Source of the DNA: an uncultured Roseovarius sp.
Lineage (GTDB): Bacteria > Pseudomonadota > Alphaproteobacteria > Rhodobacterales > Rhodobacteraceae
Direction of reading: 5' to 3'
Assembly (NCBI GenBank): GCA_947499555.1
Contig: CANMOU010000001.1
Span: 1,054,001 to 1,118,000 of the forward strand
DNA length: 64,000 nt
Shown here piece by piece: positions 27,827 through 37,074 of this stretch. The notes below the pieces were generated by a model. That model did not search any database, was not told the origin of the DNA, and worked only from the letters and a program-made list of their open reading frames with translations. The position numbers and the translations under genes are program-made. Numbering within the stretch: the first letter of the stretch is position 1; every line of letters starts with the position of its first letter.

Positions 27827-28242
27827 GGCGCGTTGCCTTTTGCAAGATCTTGCAGGATCTGCACAGCCTGATCCGCCAGTTCTGCGGGCACGAAGGCATG
27901 GTCATGGTGGTAGGCCGCCACCATGTTGCAGGGGATATGCGCCTCGCTCAATGCAGTGGCGACCGCCGCCGTAAGGCCCACCCCATCCAGCGCCGAATGC
28001 ACGGAAAGCGTGATGCGCGACATCTGTATTTCCAGGTCAAAGCCCAGATCGCGCGCCACCACCTCGGGCAGGATCAGCGAGGTGCCTTCTTCCTCAGCAA
28101 AAACCGTAAGTGCGTGCGGCGTGGCGGTTTCCGCCAGCGACGCATCATCCGTTGTGCAGAAGTACCAGATCTCGGGGTCGCGCACCGGAGCCATGCCCGC
28201 GATCATCGCGGCGGTGTCCTTGATGGGCGCGCCAGAGGTCAT
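27823..28242 (-). CDS. ACT domain protein inserted between mraY and murD
   Basis: 139 residues from the ATG at 28242, overlapping the mraY stop (TGATG). The C-terminal 70 residues ([63 protein letters not shown]) form an ACT-like beta-alpha-beta-beta-alpha-beta domain of the ACT_7 type, and the N-terminus ([31 protein letters not shown]) looks like a second, degenerate one. ACT domains bind amino acids and regulate enzymes; the DxVGL turn where ligand usually binds is present. Coupling to mraY and murD on both sides suggests a role in sensing a small molecule for precursor synthesis, but this is inference. No enzymatic domain is present. Confidence 0.75.
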   Translation of the reverse strand: MTSGAPIKDTAAMIAGMAPVRDPEIWYFCTTDDASLAETATPHALTVFAEEEGTSLILPEVVARDLGFDLEIQMSRITLSVHSALDGVGLTAAVATALSEAHIPCNMVAAYHHDHAFVPAELADQAVQILQDLAKGNAP

Positions 28243-29324
28243 CACCGTACCTTAAGCGTGGCAAGGCCAATCATCGCAAGGATCAGCGAAATGATCCAAA
28301 ACCGGATGACGATCTGAGATTCAGCCCAGCCTTTCTTTTCGAAGTGGTGATGGATGGGGGCCATCAAGAACACGCGTTTGCCGGTGCGTTTGAAATATAG
28401 CACCTGAATAATCACACTCAGCGCCTCGACCACGAAGAGCCCGCCGACGATGGCCAGGACCACCTCGTGTTTTGCGGCAACAGCGATGGCTCCCAAGGCC
28501 CCGCCCAAAGCAAGCGATCCGGTATCGCCCATAAAGACAGCCGCAGGTGGCGCGTTATACCACAAAAAGCCCAGCCCGCCGCCAAAGAGACCTGCAACGA
28601 AAATCAGGATTTCACCTGTGCCGGGGACATAGTGCACATCGAGATACTCGGTGAAGTCCACCCGCCCCACCGCATAGGCGATCACGCCCAGCGCACCGGC
28701 CGCGATCATCACCGGCATGATCGCCAGACCATCAAGCCCGTCCGTCAGGTTCACCGCATTGGCTGCACCCACGATCACGAACATCGCGAAAGGAATGAAA
28801 AAGACCCCAAGATTGATCAGCGTGTCCTTAAAGACCGGCAGGGCCAGTTTGAACTGCAGCGCTTCGGGGTGGTACATCGAGGCCCAGTAGGATGCGACGG
28901 CGGCCACAAGAACCCCAAGCCCAAGGCGGACCTTACCCGGCGCACCTTTGGCAGTTTGCTTGGAGACCTTGGCATAATCATCCCAAAACCCGATAAGGCC
29001 GAATGACAAAGTTACGAAAAGGACCAGCCAGACGAAGGGATTGTCGAGCCGCGCCCAAAAGATCGTGGCGGTCAGAAGCGCCCCCACAATCAAAAGCCCA
29101 CCCATGGTGGGCGTGCCGGATTTGGCCATGTGGCTTTCCGGTCCGTCATCACGGATCGGTTGCCCTTTGCCTTGCTTGCGGCGCAAAACGTTGATCAGCG
29201 GCTTGCCGAAGAAAAACCCAAAGAAAAGCGCCGTCAGGAACGCACCACCGGCGCGGAAGGTGATATAACGAAAGAGGTTAAAGAAATCACCGCCGTCTGA
29301 TAGCGCGGTCAACCAATAGAGCAT
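28242..29324 (-). CDS. mraY: Phospho-MurNAc-pentapeptide translocase MraY
   Basis: 360 residues and ten membrane helices. Catalytic-site motifs: [18 protein letters not shown] (DD pair), [15 protein letters not shown], and [14 protein letters not shown] (HHH). MraY transfers phospho-MurNAc-pentapeptide to undecaprenyl phosphate, making lipid I in the inner membrane. Its start directly abuts the murF stop and its end is coupled to the ACT-domain gene. Confidence 0.97.
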   Translation of the reverse strand: MLYWLTALSDGGDFFNLFRYITFRAGGAFLTALFFGFFFGKPLINVLRRKQGKGQPIRDDGPESHMAKSGTPTMGGLLIVGALLTATIFWARLDNPFVWLVLFVTLSFGLIGFWDDYAKVSKQTAKGAPGKVRLGLGVLVAAVASYWASMYHPEALQFKLALPVFKDTLINLGVFFIPFAMFVIVGAANAVNLTDGLDGLAIMPVMIAAGALGVIAYAVGRVDFTEYLDVHYVPGTGEILIFVAGLFGGGLGFLWYNAPPAAVFMGDTGSLALGGALGAIAVAAKHEVVLAIVGGLFVVEALSVIIQVLYFKRTGKRVFLMAPIHHHFEKKGWAESQIVIRFWIISLILAMIGLATLKVR

Positions 29325-30767
29325 CTACACTTCCTCTTCTTCACGCGTCCCTCCACGTGCCGCCCGTTTAAGCGCCTCAACCACAAGGCTGACCTTGCTG
29401 CCCTTCGAGCCTTTGACAAGGATCACGTCACCGGCATCAATCAGCCGTGCGGTCTGGGCGGCCAGCTCTTCTGCGGTCTCCACCCAGCGTCCTCTTTTGC
29501 GTTCCGGCAGCGCGTCATAAAGCGCGCGCATCCGTGGCCCGACACAATGGACAATGTCAAGCGATTGCGTGGCGGGAAGTTCCGCCAGTTCCGCATGCAG
29601 GGCCATCTCATCCGGGCCAAGCTCAAGCATATCCCCCAAGATCGCGATGCGCCGTCCGGCGGCGACACGGCCAATGCCGTCTTCGGGATGCGTACCTGCG
29701 AGAACCGCGAGAGACGCGGCCATTGAAGCGGGATTGGCATTAAAGGCGTCGTCAATCAGCGCAATCGTCAGTGTCTCATCCGCGATATCAAGCATAAGTG
29801 TCTCATGCGTGCCACGCCCCGAGGGTGGATGCCAGCGGCCCAGATCGGACACTGCAACGTCGCGATCAGCGCCCATCGCCTCGACTGCTGCCAGCACAGC
29901 CAGGGCGTTCACCGCGAAATGCGCACCGGGCGTGCCCACTTTGAAAAGAACCTTTTCCCCAGCCGCCTCGGCCTTGGCCACTGTCGCGGCGCGATGCACC
30001 TGCACATCGATCAAGCGCCAGTCCAGCCCGGCGCTTTCCCCAAATGTCACAACCGTTTCGGCATGACCCGCAGCCGTCTCGCGCAGGATCGCAGCCGTGC
30101 ATACATCGCCATTGACGATTGCGGTGCCGCCCGGCTCCAGCCCCTCAAAGATCGATGCTTTCTCATCCGCGATGCCATCGATACTCTGAAACGCTTCCAG
30201 ATGCGCAGGTGCCACAGTTGTGACAATCGCCACATGCGGTCGCGCCATGCGCGACAGCGGCGCAATCTCACCGGGATGGTTCATGCCGATCTCAATGACG
30301 GCGTATTCCGTGTCAGCAGGCATGCGCGCCAGCGTCAGTGGCACGCCCCATTGGTTGTTATAGCTGGCCTCGGCCGCGTGGGTGCAGCCCTGTCCGGCCA
30401 GAACCGTGCGCAACATGTCTTTGGTCGAGGTCTTGCCGACCGATCCGGTCACAGCCACGACACGCGCGCTCGTCCGGCTGCGTGCGGCCTGACCCAGCGC
30501 TTCAAGCGCCGACAGAACATCGTCGGCGATCAGCAGTGGCGCGTCAGAGTGCACGCCGTCCGGCACCCGGCTCACCAAAGCGGCAGCGGCCCCTTTTTCG
30601 AGCGCTTGAGCCACAAAATCATGCCCGTCTCGCACATCTTTGAGCGCCACGAAAAGATCGCCAGGCGCAAGCGTCCTTGTGTCAATCGACACGCCTGATG
30701 CCACCCAGCCACCCACGCTTCGCCCGCCAGTGGCTGCTGCGGCTTCGGCTGCGGTCCAAAGGCTCAT
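29325..30767 (-). CDS. murF: UDP-MurNAc-tripeptide--D-alanyl-D-alanine ligase MurF
   Basis: 480 residues. N-terminal GVSIDTRTLAPGDLFVALKDVRDGHDFVAQAL, P-loop VTGSVGKTSTKDMLRTVL, NNQWGVPLTLARMP, IEIGMNHPGEIAPLS and DDAFNANPASMAASLAVL, with a C-terminal VKGSKGSKVSLVVEALKRA. It adds D-Ala-D-Ala to the UDP-tripeptide. The ATG at 30767 overlaps the murE stop (ATGA). Confidence 0.96.
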   Translation of the reverse strand: MSLWTAAEAAAATGGRSVGGWVASGVSIDTRTLAPGDLFVALKDVRDGHDFVAQALEKGAAAALVSRVPDGVHSDAPLLIADDVLSALEALGQAARSRTSARVVAVTGSVGKTSTKDMLRTVLAGQGCTHAAEASYNNQWGVPLTLARMPADTEYAVIEIGMNHPGEIAPLSRMARPHVAIVTTVAPAHLEAFQSIDGIADEKASIFEGLEPGGTAIVNGDVCTAAILRETAAGHAETVVTFGESAGLDWRLIDVQVHRAATVAKAEAAGEKVLFKVGTPGAHFAVNALAVLAAVEAMGADRDVAVSDLGRWHPPSGRGTHETLMLDIADETLTIALIDDAFNANPASMAASLAVLAGTHPEDGIGRVAAGRRIAILGDMLELGPDEMALHAELAELPATQSLDIVHCVGPRMRALYDALPERKRGRWVETAEELAAQTARLIDAGDVILVKGSKGSKVSLVVEALKRAARGGTREEEEV

Positions 30768-32266
30768 GCGCCTTCACCGTCAAGCGCCGCCACGGCCACG
30801 CTTGCCTGCTCGCTATCGTCAAAAGGATAGACATTGTCACCGACGATCTGGCCTGTCTCATGGCCTTTGCCGCAGATAAGAAGCGCATCTCCAGGCCCCA
30901 GAGCATCCACCCCACGCAGGATGGCCTCGGCCCGGTCACCCACTTCGATGACGCTGTCACTTGCCCCGGCTTCGGTCACCCCGTCCAGCACGGCGGCCCG
31001 GATCACCGCCGGGTCTTCCGAACGCGGGTTGTCATCGGTGATGATGACCTGATCGGCATTTTCCCCCGCCGCCCGGCCCATCAATGGGCGCTTGCCCTGA
31101 TCGCGATCGCCCCCCGCACCGACAATTGCCACGAGGCGGCCAAGCACATGCGGACGCAGCGCATAGAGCGCCGTGGCCACCGCATCGGGCGTGTGCGCAT
31201 AATCCACGAACACCGCCGCCCCGTTGGCACGTGTCGCGGCCAGTTGCATTCGGCCTCGCACTGTTTTCATGGTCGGCAAGGTCGCGAAAACACGATCCGG
31301 GTCGGCACCCGCAGCGATGGTCAGACCGGCGGCCATCAGAACATTGTCACTTTGAAACCCGCCAATCAGGCTCAGTTCGACCTGATGCACCTGTCCGCGC
31401 CATTCAAAGCGTAACGTCTGCCCGGTGGGAGAGAAAACCCGGTTGAGAATGCGCAAATCCGCGCCTTCGGTCCGCCCGACACGCAGCACATCCTGCCCTC
31501 TGCGCTTGGCGACCTCGATCATTTTCGCGCCATAGGCATCATCGCTGTTGATCACCGCAGTGCCATCTTCTGGCAGCACCCGGGAAAAGAGCCCTGCCTT
31601 GGCCTCGAAATAAGCCTCGAAGGTTTCATGGTAATCTAGGTGGTCCTGGCTGAGATTCGTGAATCCGGCCGCCGCAAGCCGCACGCCATCCAGGCGGCGC
31701 TGCTCCAATCCATGACTTGACGCCTCCATCGCCGCGTGGGTCACACCATGCCGTGCTGCGCCCGCAAGCGCACGATGCAGCGTGATCGGCTCTGGCGTTG
31801 TATGAGCCAGCGGTGCCTCCCAGGACCCTTCGACACCAGTAGTACCAAGATTGACCGCATCCAGACCCAACGTTGTCCAGATTTGCCGGGTAAAGCTTGA
31901 AACGGATGTCTTGCCATTCGTGCCGGTCACGGCGACCATTGTCTCGGGTTGTTCTTCGAACCAAAGCGCGGCGGCAAAAGCCAATGTCTGGCGCGGGTCC
32001 TCGGCGATCACCAGGGCGGCATCGCTTTCCGAAAGCGCGGTCTCGGCGATGCGCGCGCCTTCTGGATCGGTCAGAATGGCGGACGCGCCCATTCGCAAGG
32101 CATAGGTGATAAACTCACCGCCATGGACCCGGCTGCCGGGTAGCGCGGCAAAGAGAACACCCTCTTTCGCCTCACGGCTGTCAACCGTAAGCCCGGTGAC
32201 TTCGGCGCGCCGTCCTTGCTGCGCCGTCAGCCCCAGATCCGCCAAGGATTTGCTCTGCCCCACCAC
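30764..32266 (-). CDS. murE: UDP-MurNAc-L-Ala-D-Glu--meso-diaminopimelate ligase MurE
   Basis: 500 residues. VTGLTVDSREAKEGVLFAALPG, P-loop VTGTNGKTSVSSFTRQIW, NLGTTGVEG, EASSHGLEQRRLDGVRLAAAGFTNLSQDHLDYH, and the substrate motif DNPRSEDPAVI. The DNPR form is the one that recognises meso-diaminopimelate rather than lysine, as expected for a Gram-negative. It begins 27 bases after ftsI. Confidence 0.96.
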   Translation of the reverse strand: MVGQSKSLADLGLTAQQGRRAEVTGLTVDSREAKEGVLFAALPGSRVHGGEFITYALRMGASAILTDPEGARIAETALSESDAALVIAEDPRQTLAFAAALWFEEQPETMVAVTGTNGKTSVSSFTRQIWTTLGLDAVNLGTTGVEGSWEAPLAHTTPEPITLHRALAGAARHGVTHAAMEASSHGLEQRRLDGVRLAAAGFTNLSQDHLDYHETFEAYFEAKAGLFSRVLPEDGTAVINSDDAYGAKMIEVAKRRGQDVLRVGRTEGADLRILNRVFSPTGQTLRFEWRGQVHQVELSLIGGFQSDNVLMAAGLTIAAGADPDRVFATLPTMKTVRGRMQLAATRANGAAVFVDYAHTPDAVATALYALRPHVLGRLVAIVGAGGDRDQGKRPLMGRAAGENADQVIITDDNPRSEDPAVIRAAVLDGVTEAGASDSVIEVGDRAEAILRGVDALGPGDALLICGKGHETGQIVGDNVYPFDDSEQASVAVAALDGEGA

Positions 32267-32293
32267 CTCAGTCAGCCTTAATCCAGCTTGTGC

Positions 32294-34087
32294 TTATTGG
32301 GTTGCCCCCGATGTCAGCGTTATACCGTCTAAAGCAGCAGGTTCAAATGCGGGCCGCAAGCCCAAAAGCGGCGCGACACGACGAATGATCTCTGCTGCTA
32401 CAGGCACAGCCGTCCAGCCCGCCGTCCGACGCGGCTCATCACCTGAAGTTTCCACCGGCTCATCCAGTGTAACCACCAGAACATATTCAGGCTTGGAGGC
32501 GGGGAACACGCTCGCGAAGGTCGCGATCACCTTGTCATCGTAATAGCCGCCACCACGCGGCTTGGGTTTGTCGGCCGTGCCGGTCTTGCCTGCCACCTCA
32601 TATCCCGGCACCTCGCCAAATGATGCCGTGCCGCCGCCCACCACTTCGCGCAGCATGGCCATCGTGCGGTCTGCAGCCGCCTTTGACATCACCTGCGGTC
32701 CACGTTGATTGCGGGGCTGCTTTAGCAAGGTTGGCTTCACCAGATACCCACCATTGGCCAGCGTCGCATACCCTGCTGCAAGATGCAGCGGGCTTGACGA
32801 CAAACCATGCCCATAAGCGACCGTCATCGTCGAAAGCTCTGACCATTTCGGCGGCAGCAGCGGTGCACCGCCCTTGGCCTCCACTATTTCAAGCGGCGTG
32901 GCCTCAAACAAACCCAGCGATTTCAGAAACTCTTGCTGTCGCTTCGCCCCGATCATCTGCGCTATCCTGGCGGTGCCTATGTTTGAGGATTTAACGATAA
33001 CCTCGGTCACCGAAAGCTCGTTGCCGTAATTTCGAAAATCACGGATGCGGTGCTTGCCCCAGCGCAGCGGGCCTTTGGTATCGATAATTGTTGACGGATT
33101 CACAAGGCGCAGATCAAGCGCCTGGGCGACAGTGAAACTCTTGAAGACCGACCCCAGTTCATAGACACCCTGCACGGCGCGATTGAAAAGCGGGCTATCT
33201 TCCGGGTTTCCGTCCGTTGGCGGACGCGGGCGGTCATTGGGATCAAAATCCGGCAGGCTGGCCACGGCCAGAACCTCTCCGGTTTCGACCTTCATCAAGA
33301 CCGCCGCAGCCCCTTTGGCGTTCATCAGCATCATGCCGCCCTGCAGAACACGCTCAAGCGCCGACTGCACCGACAAATCCAGCGAGAGCGTCAAAGGTTG
33401 GTGCCCCTGCGCAGGATCACGCAGGCGATCGTCAAAATATTTCTCAACGCCCGCAACACCGATCACCTCGGCGGCATGCACCCCTTCACGGCCAAAGCTC
33501 GCCCCGCCCAGAATATGCGCCGCCAGACTGCCATTCGGGTAAAGCCGCATCTCACGGGGCCCAAACAGAAGCCCCGGCTCGCCAATATCGTGGACCGCCT
33601 GCACCTGCTCCGGGCTCAGTTTCTTCTTGACCCACAGGAACTTGCGCTTGCCGGTGAAGTCCTTGAGAAGACGCTCTTCCTTGAGGTCGGGAAACAGTGC
33701 GGCCAGTTCTTTTGCCGCGCGCGCGGGCTCCACCATCTGTTGCGGTTGCGCATAAAGACTGTGCGTTTCAAAATTGGTGGCAAGGATACGCCCGTGCCGA
33801 TCAACGATATCGGCCCGCTGCGCCAGGATTTGCGCCCCGGCCACCCCGGCACGCGGTTCAACCGGCTCGGATTGTGCCATGACCCCCATGCGCGTCCCGA
33901 TCACGGCGAAGGCCAAAAAGAAAAACACCCCCAGTACCAAAAGCCGACCCTCAGCGCGCTGGCGTGCCTTGTCGCGCATCTCTTCATGGCGCAACCGAAT
34001 GTTTTCGCGCTCAATCGCATCAGGGTTCTGACCTGCATTGCGCGCCTGAAGGATTTGCGCCAGCGGGCGCAGCGGTGTTCGGATCAT
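32294..34087 (-). CDS. ftsI: Penicillin-binding protein 3 / FtsI, septal transpeptidase
   Basis: 597 residues from the ATG at 34087, overlapping the ftsL stop as ATGA with GGGAGG eight bases upstream. A cytoplasmic N-terminus of about 45 residues rich in Arg and Glu, one transmembrane helix (LLVLGVFFFLAFAVIGTRM), a pedestal domain (about 80-240), and the transpeptidase domain with its three active-site motifs: SVFK in YELGSVFKSF, SSN in VKSSNIGTARIAQ, and KTG in VAGKTGTADKPKPRGGG. It cross-links septal peptidoglycan made by FtsW and is the target of beta-lactams. Confidence 0.96.
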   Translation of the reverse strand: MIRTPLRPLAQILQARNAGQNPDAIERENIRLRHEEMRDKARQRAEGRLLVLGVFFFLAFAVIGTRMGVMAQSEPVEPRAGVAGAQILAQRADIVDRHGRILATNFETHSLYAQPQQMVEPARAAKELAALFPDLKEERLLKDFTGKRKFLWVKKKLSPEQVQAVHDIGEPGLLFGPREMRLYPNGSLAAHILGGASFGREGVHAAEVIGVAGVEKYFDDRLRDPAQGHQPLTLSLDLSVQSALERVLQGGMMLMNAKGAAAVLMKVETGEVLAVASLPDFDPNDRPRPPTDGNPEDSPLFNRAVQGVYELGSVFKSFTVAQALDLRLVNPSTIIDTKGPLRWGKHRIRDFRNYGNELSVTEVIVKSSNIGTARIAQMIGAKRQQEFLKSLGLFEATPLEIVEAKGGAPLLPPKWSELSTMTVAYGHGLSSSPLHLAAGYATLANGGYLVKPTLLKQPRNQRGPQVMSKAAADRTMAMLREVVGGGTASFGEVPGYEVAGKTGTADKPKPRGGGYYDDKVIATFASVFPASKPEYVLVVTLDEPVETSGDEPRRTAGWTAVPVAAEIIRRVAPLLGLRPAFEPAALDGITLTSGATQ

Positions 34088-34431
34088 TGGTCTGCCTCCC
34101 GGTCCATCACCTCCACCGTGCTCCAGATATCGAGCGGCTCTACAGGTTGCGGAAAGGCAACCTGATCCACTTTCCCGAACTGGTTTGGCTGAAGCGGCAA
34201 AAGCCCCAAACGCGTGAAATTGATCTCGGCCAGATCGCGCAACCGCTCGGGCCGGTTCAGATAGGCCCATTCGGCATTGAGAAACCGCAGCCGTTCGCGC
34301 GCCTCGGCGATTTGCTGTTGCACCTCAACCGACCGTGCCTGCGCCTCTTGCGTCTCGTAATTCTCACGGTAGGCCCAGAAGGCCAGACAAATCACCATGA
34401 TCGACGTGAGCACATAGTACAGCGAACGCAT
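34084..34431 (-). CDS. ftsL: Cell division protein FtsL
   Basis: 115 residues: a short N-terminus, one membrane helix (LYYVLTSIMVICLAFWAY, about 4-21), and a periplasmic coiled coil (ENYETQEAQARSVEVQQQIAEARERLRFLNAEWAYLNRPERLRDLAEINF). The NAEWAYLNRPERL stretch is the conserved FtsL signature in alphaproteobacteria. FtsL forms a complex with FtsQ and FtsB that activates FtsWI. It overlaps both rsmH (1 base) and ftsI (4 bases). Confidence 0.92.
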   Translation of the reverse strand: MRSLYYVLTSIMVICLAFWAYRENYETQEAQARSVEVQQQIAEARERLRFLNAEWAYLNRPERLRDLAEINFTRLGLLPLQPNQFGKVDQVAFPQPVEPLDIWSTVEVMDREADQ

Positions 34432-35414
34432 CAGGACTTTCCTTTCAAAATCGGCATACCAGTTGCAGCCCGGTCGACCGGGCGCGCGGGCGCATCTGTT
34501 CGGGTCGCAACCCGCAGCTTGGCACTGCGCGCGCGAGGATTAACCGCAAGCTCATCAGCATCCGGCGCGATGGCCTTGCGCGAGATTTGCGTGAACTGCG
34601 GCTGCTCTTTTGCCACTTCAGGCGCATGGCGACTGCCCTGTCCGCCCGACCCGGTCTTGATCTGCAAGAACCGTTTCACCATGCGATCCTCGATGGAATG
34701 AAACGTGACCACGGCAAGTTGCCCGCCGGGTTTCAAAGCCCGCTCTGCGGCCTCAAGCCCGGCCACAAGCTCTGAATATTCGTCATTCACCGCGATGCGA
34801 ATGGCCTGAAAGCTTCGCGTGGCTGCATGCGCCTGGCCCGGCTTGGTGCGTGGCAGGCAATTTTCAATAATCTCCGCCAGTTGCAGCGTCGTGACAATGG
34901 GCACTTCGCCCCGCTTGGTGACAATCGCCCTTGCGATCCGGCGGCTCGCGCGCTCTTCCCCATAGAGATAGAGAATGTCTGCCAAGGTGCTTTCTTCCAC
35001 CTCATTCACCAGTTCCGCCGCAGATGGACCACCCTGGCTCATCCGCATGTCAAGCGGGCCGTCTTTCATGAAGGAAAACCCGCGCTGCGCCTGATCGAGC
35101 TGCATTGATGACACACCCAGATCAAGGACAACGCCATCAAGGTCCTGCCCATACTGGTCCAATTCAGAAAAAAGGCCCTGCGCCAGGCTTATCCGATCGC
35201 CGTAGGGGCGGCTCCAATCTTGCGCCATGTCAATCGCAAGCGGATCACGATCGACCCCCGTCACATGCTCTGCCCCGGCATCAAGAAGCGCGCGCGTATA
35301 ACCGCCCGCGCCCAACGTGCCATCAAGCCAACGGCCGGTGACCGGCGAAACGGCCCTGATCAGCGGCTCAATAAGAACAGGAACATGCGGGGTCACGGCG
35401 GCAGCACTCCCCAT
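34431..35414 (-). CDS. rsmH: 16S rRNA (cytosine(1402)-N(4))-methyltransferase RsmH
   Basis: 327 residues from the ATG at 35414 (a GTG precedes it at 35417). [17 protein letters not shown]-binding [63 protein letters not shown], and [17 protein letters not shown] followed by [16 protein letters not shown]. Also called MraW; it methylates N4 of C1402 in the ribosomal P site. It follows mraZ with a gap of 3 bases. Confidence 0.96.
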   Translation of the reverse strand: MGSAAAVTPHVPVLIEPLIRAVSPVTGRWLDGTLGAGGYTRALLDAGAEHVTGVDRDPLAIDMAQDWSRPYGDRISLAQGLFSELDQYGQDLDGVVLDLGVSSMQLDQAQRGFSFMKDGPLDMRMSQGGPSAAELVNEVEESTLADILYLYGEERASRRIARAIVTKRGEVPIVTTLQLAEIIENCLPRTKPGQAHAATRSFQAIRIAVNDEYSELVAGLEAAERALKPGGQLAVVTFHSIEDRMVKRFLQIKTGSGGQGSRHAPEVAKEQPQFTQISRKAIAPDADELAVNPRARSAKLRVATRTDAPARPVDRAATGMPILKGKS

Positions 35415-35417
35415 CAC

Positions 35418-35921
35418 TCAGCCCTCGCCAGGTGGATCGATCAGCGTGAGCGGATCGAAGTCGTCCGGGTGGCCCTCGAGCCAAGCTTCGGTTTCTGCCG
35501 CCTCGATCTCTTCATAAGTGGCCGCATTCCAAATCTCGAAATAGTCGCCCATGGCGACCATGACAGCCTCGCCTTCCAGCCCGATTTGCTGACGCAGGCG
35601 CTGAGGCAGAACGATCCGGCCATCCTTGTCCACTTCCGTATCCCAGGACTTGCCAAGGATCATGCGGCTGGCCTGCTTGCGTTCAGAAGATCCGCGCGGC
35701 AGGCTCTTGATGCCCGCCTCGATCTCGGCCATCGCCTCAATCGTATAGGCGTGAAGGCAATTCTTGAGATGCGGGCCGTGTAGAACCACCAGACGTGGAA
35801 GCGGAATTTCGGGACAGCGCGGGTCGCCATCGGCCAGCACAGCGCGAAAATCGGCAGGGATCGACATCCGACCCTTGCCGTCAACCTTTTGGTTGAACTC
35901 GCCTCTGAAGCTCAGCGTCAC
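35418..35921 (-). CDS. mraZ: Transcriptional regulator MraZ
   Basis: 167 residues from a GTG at 35921 (GAGGGG and AGG upstream); the frame continues upstream through the leader RNA and its terminator, so the longer version is unlikely. Two AbrB-like half-domains each contain the MraZ signature: KVDGKGRMSIPADFRAVL near residue 12 and EVDKDGRIVLPQRLRQQIG near residue 100. MraZ is a DNA-binding ring-shaped protein that regulates its own dcw operon. It is the first gene of the cluster, preceded by a leader of about 260 bases with a terminator and two promoter candidates. Confidence 0.93.
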   Translation of the reverse strand: MTLSFRGEFNQKVDGKGRMSIPADFRAVLADGDPRCPEIPLPRLVVLHGPHLKNCLHAYTIEAMAEIEAGIKSLPRGSSERKQASRMILGKSWDTEVDKDGRIVLPQRLRQQIGLEGEAVMVAMGDYFEIWNAATYEEIEAAETEAWLEGHPDDFDPLTLIDPPGEG

Positions 35922-35972
35922 TGCGCGCCTGCCCCTCTTGTTCTGCCCCCGTGTTTCAATTTTTTGACCCCT

Positions 35973-36018
35973 AGAAACGAAACGACGGATTGAGCTGCTG
36001 CCACTGCCCAATCCGCCG
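35973..36018 (-). terminator. Intrinsic terminator in the mraZ leader
   Basis: On the minus strand CGGCGGATTGGGC (36018-36006) pairs with GCTCAATCCGTCG (35995-35983): 13 pairs including two G-U, around a 10-base loop, followed by TTTCGTTTCT. It lies about 50 bases before the mraZ start and about 165 bases after the proposed promoter, so it would terminate part of the dcw transcription. A smaller CCCGC/GCGGG hairpin sits just upstream (36026-36038). Confidence 0.75.
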
Positions 36019-36181
36019 CCCTCGTCCCGCTTTGCGGGGTGTCCAGCTGCGCGCGCCACCTGGGGGGATGTCTGCTCGCCCGCGCGCCGGATCTCTCGTT
36101 TTGATGAAGCGGGTGCCTGTATGAAACCTGACTTGGGTGTTTCGGGGTTCTTGTCGCCCCTATTTGCCCGTCCTCATCGTG
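35973..36181 (-). ncRNA. Candidate UpsM-like small RNA from the mraZ 5' leader
   Basis: The distance from the expected start (about 36181) to the end of the terminator U-run (35973) is about 209 nt. In Rhodobacter sphaeroides the abundant sRNA UpsM, about 206 nt, is made by early termination in the 5' leader of mraZ and is then cut by RNase E in an StsR-dependent way. Position, orientation, length and the final terminator match; I could not compare the primary sequence. Inference from architecture and established knowledge. Confidence 0.6.
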
Positions 36182-36187
36182 GAGTCA

Positions 36188-36215
36188 GTAATACATGGTA
36201 CTTCGTGGAACTCAA
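36188..36215 (-). promoter_or_regulatory. Candidate promoter of the dcw leader
   Basis: -35 TTGAGT (36215-36210), 16-base spacer, -10 TATTAC (36193-36188) preceded by TG (extended -10). The predicted start is near 36181. Confidence 0.5.
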
Positions 36216-36267
36216 TAAAAATTTACTCCTGACTGCCACAGAATATGGTTTTTGATGGCCTAGAAAA

Positions 36268-36346
36268 ACAATATATTGTGGAGGAGCAACGTCAAAATAC
36301 ACATCTTTTAGTTCCTAATAAAGTTTTTTGCACAATATGTTGTGCA
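36268..36346. promoter_or_regulatory. Two related palindromes with a second promoter upstream of dcw
   Basis: ACAATATATTGT (36268-36279) and TGCACAATATGTTGTGCA (36329-36346) share the core CAATATRTTG; their centres are 64 bases apart. A second promoter candidate on the minus strand, -35 TTGACG (36295-36290), spacer 16, -10 TATTGT (36273-36268), overlaps the first palindrome. The core resembles the NrdR box (consensus ACACWATATATWGTGT), but no ribonucleotide reductase gene is near. Confidence 0.5.
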
Positions 36347-36579
36347 TAATTTCATTTCCTGCCTTTTCCCATATTTTCCCGAATATTTCTTTCAGATTGC
36401 CTTCGGGAATGAGATCAAAACAAGAACATCAGCAAAACACAGCCTGAGATTCCGCAAACAGGTGCTGTGATTCGACTCAAATCAGGATAATTTCCATGAA
36501 ATCCCGCAAGCACACGCACCAGGTGCCAAAAAGCCCCAGCAGAGCTGCTCTAATATGTCGAAATGGAGAATAAGGCGCG
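36347..36579. other. AT-rich intergenic remainder, nothing recognised
   Basis: Between the palindromes and the end of the GNAT gene. The stretch is AT-rich with runs such as CATATTTTCCCGAATATTTC; no open frame with a ribosome-binding site, hairpin with T-run, or RNA gene was seen. Confidence 0.5.
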
Positions 36580-37074
36580 TTAGAGCGCCTTGAACATCAC
36601 CAATGCATCCACCAGCCCCTGCTCAGGATGCCGAAAGGCGCGCGGCAACCGCCCCACGGTCTCAAAGCCCAGCTTGGTCCAGAGCGCAATCGCCCCCATA
36701 TTGCTGGCGACCACAAAATTGAACTGCATGGCCTTATAGCCCAAATCACGCGCCGCTGTCTGGCTATGAACACACATCGCCCGGGCAATCCCCTGCCCCT
36801 GTGCGGCCGGTGCTGTGATGTAACCGCAGTTGCAGACATGGCTGCCGCCGCCCTGCTGGTTCGTCTTGATGTAGTAGGTGCCGAGGATCTCGCCATTCCG
36901 CTCGGCCACATAACTTGCTGCAGGCGCCTCGCACCAAAGCGTCAGCAATTCTTCCCGAGAGATATCCGGATCGATCGCATATGTATCCCCCGGCCGGATT
37001 ACATCGCGCAGAATTGGCCAGAGCGCGGCATGGTCATCTTCACGCACTGGCCGAATGATCAAGTCATCACGCAT
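36580..37074 (-). CDS. GNAT-family N-acetyltransferase
   Basis: 164 residues: MRDDLIIRPVREDDHAALWPILRDVIRPGDTYAIDPDISREEL, then ILGTYYIKTNQQGGGSHVCNCGYITAPAAQGQGIARAMCVHSQTAARDLGYKAMQFNFVVASNMGAIALWTKLGFETVGRLPRAF. The segment AAQGQGIARAM is the acetyl-CoA pyrophosphate loop (Q/RxxGxG/A) and ALWTKLGF the closing motif. The acceptor cannot be predicted. Its start overlaps the end of acuI by 8 bases, making it the last gene of the dmdA run, which is the only clue to function. Confidence 0.9.
   Translation of the reverse strand: MRDDLIIRPVREDDHAALWPILRDVIRPGDTYAIDPDISREELLTLWCEAPAASYVAERNGEILGTYYIKTNQQGGGSHVCNCGYITAPAAQGQGIARAMCVHSQTAARDLGYKAMQFNFVVASNMGAIALWTKLGFETVGRLPRAFRHPEQGLVDALVMFKAL

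Noticed and set aside
35922-36059. Longer MraZ starting in the leader
   Set aside because: It would translate through the intrinsic terminator stem and add an Arg/Gly-rich tail absent from MraZ proteins; GTG 35921 fits the family start.
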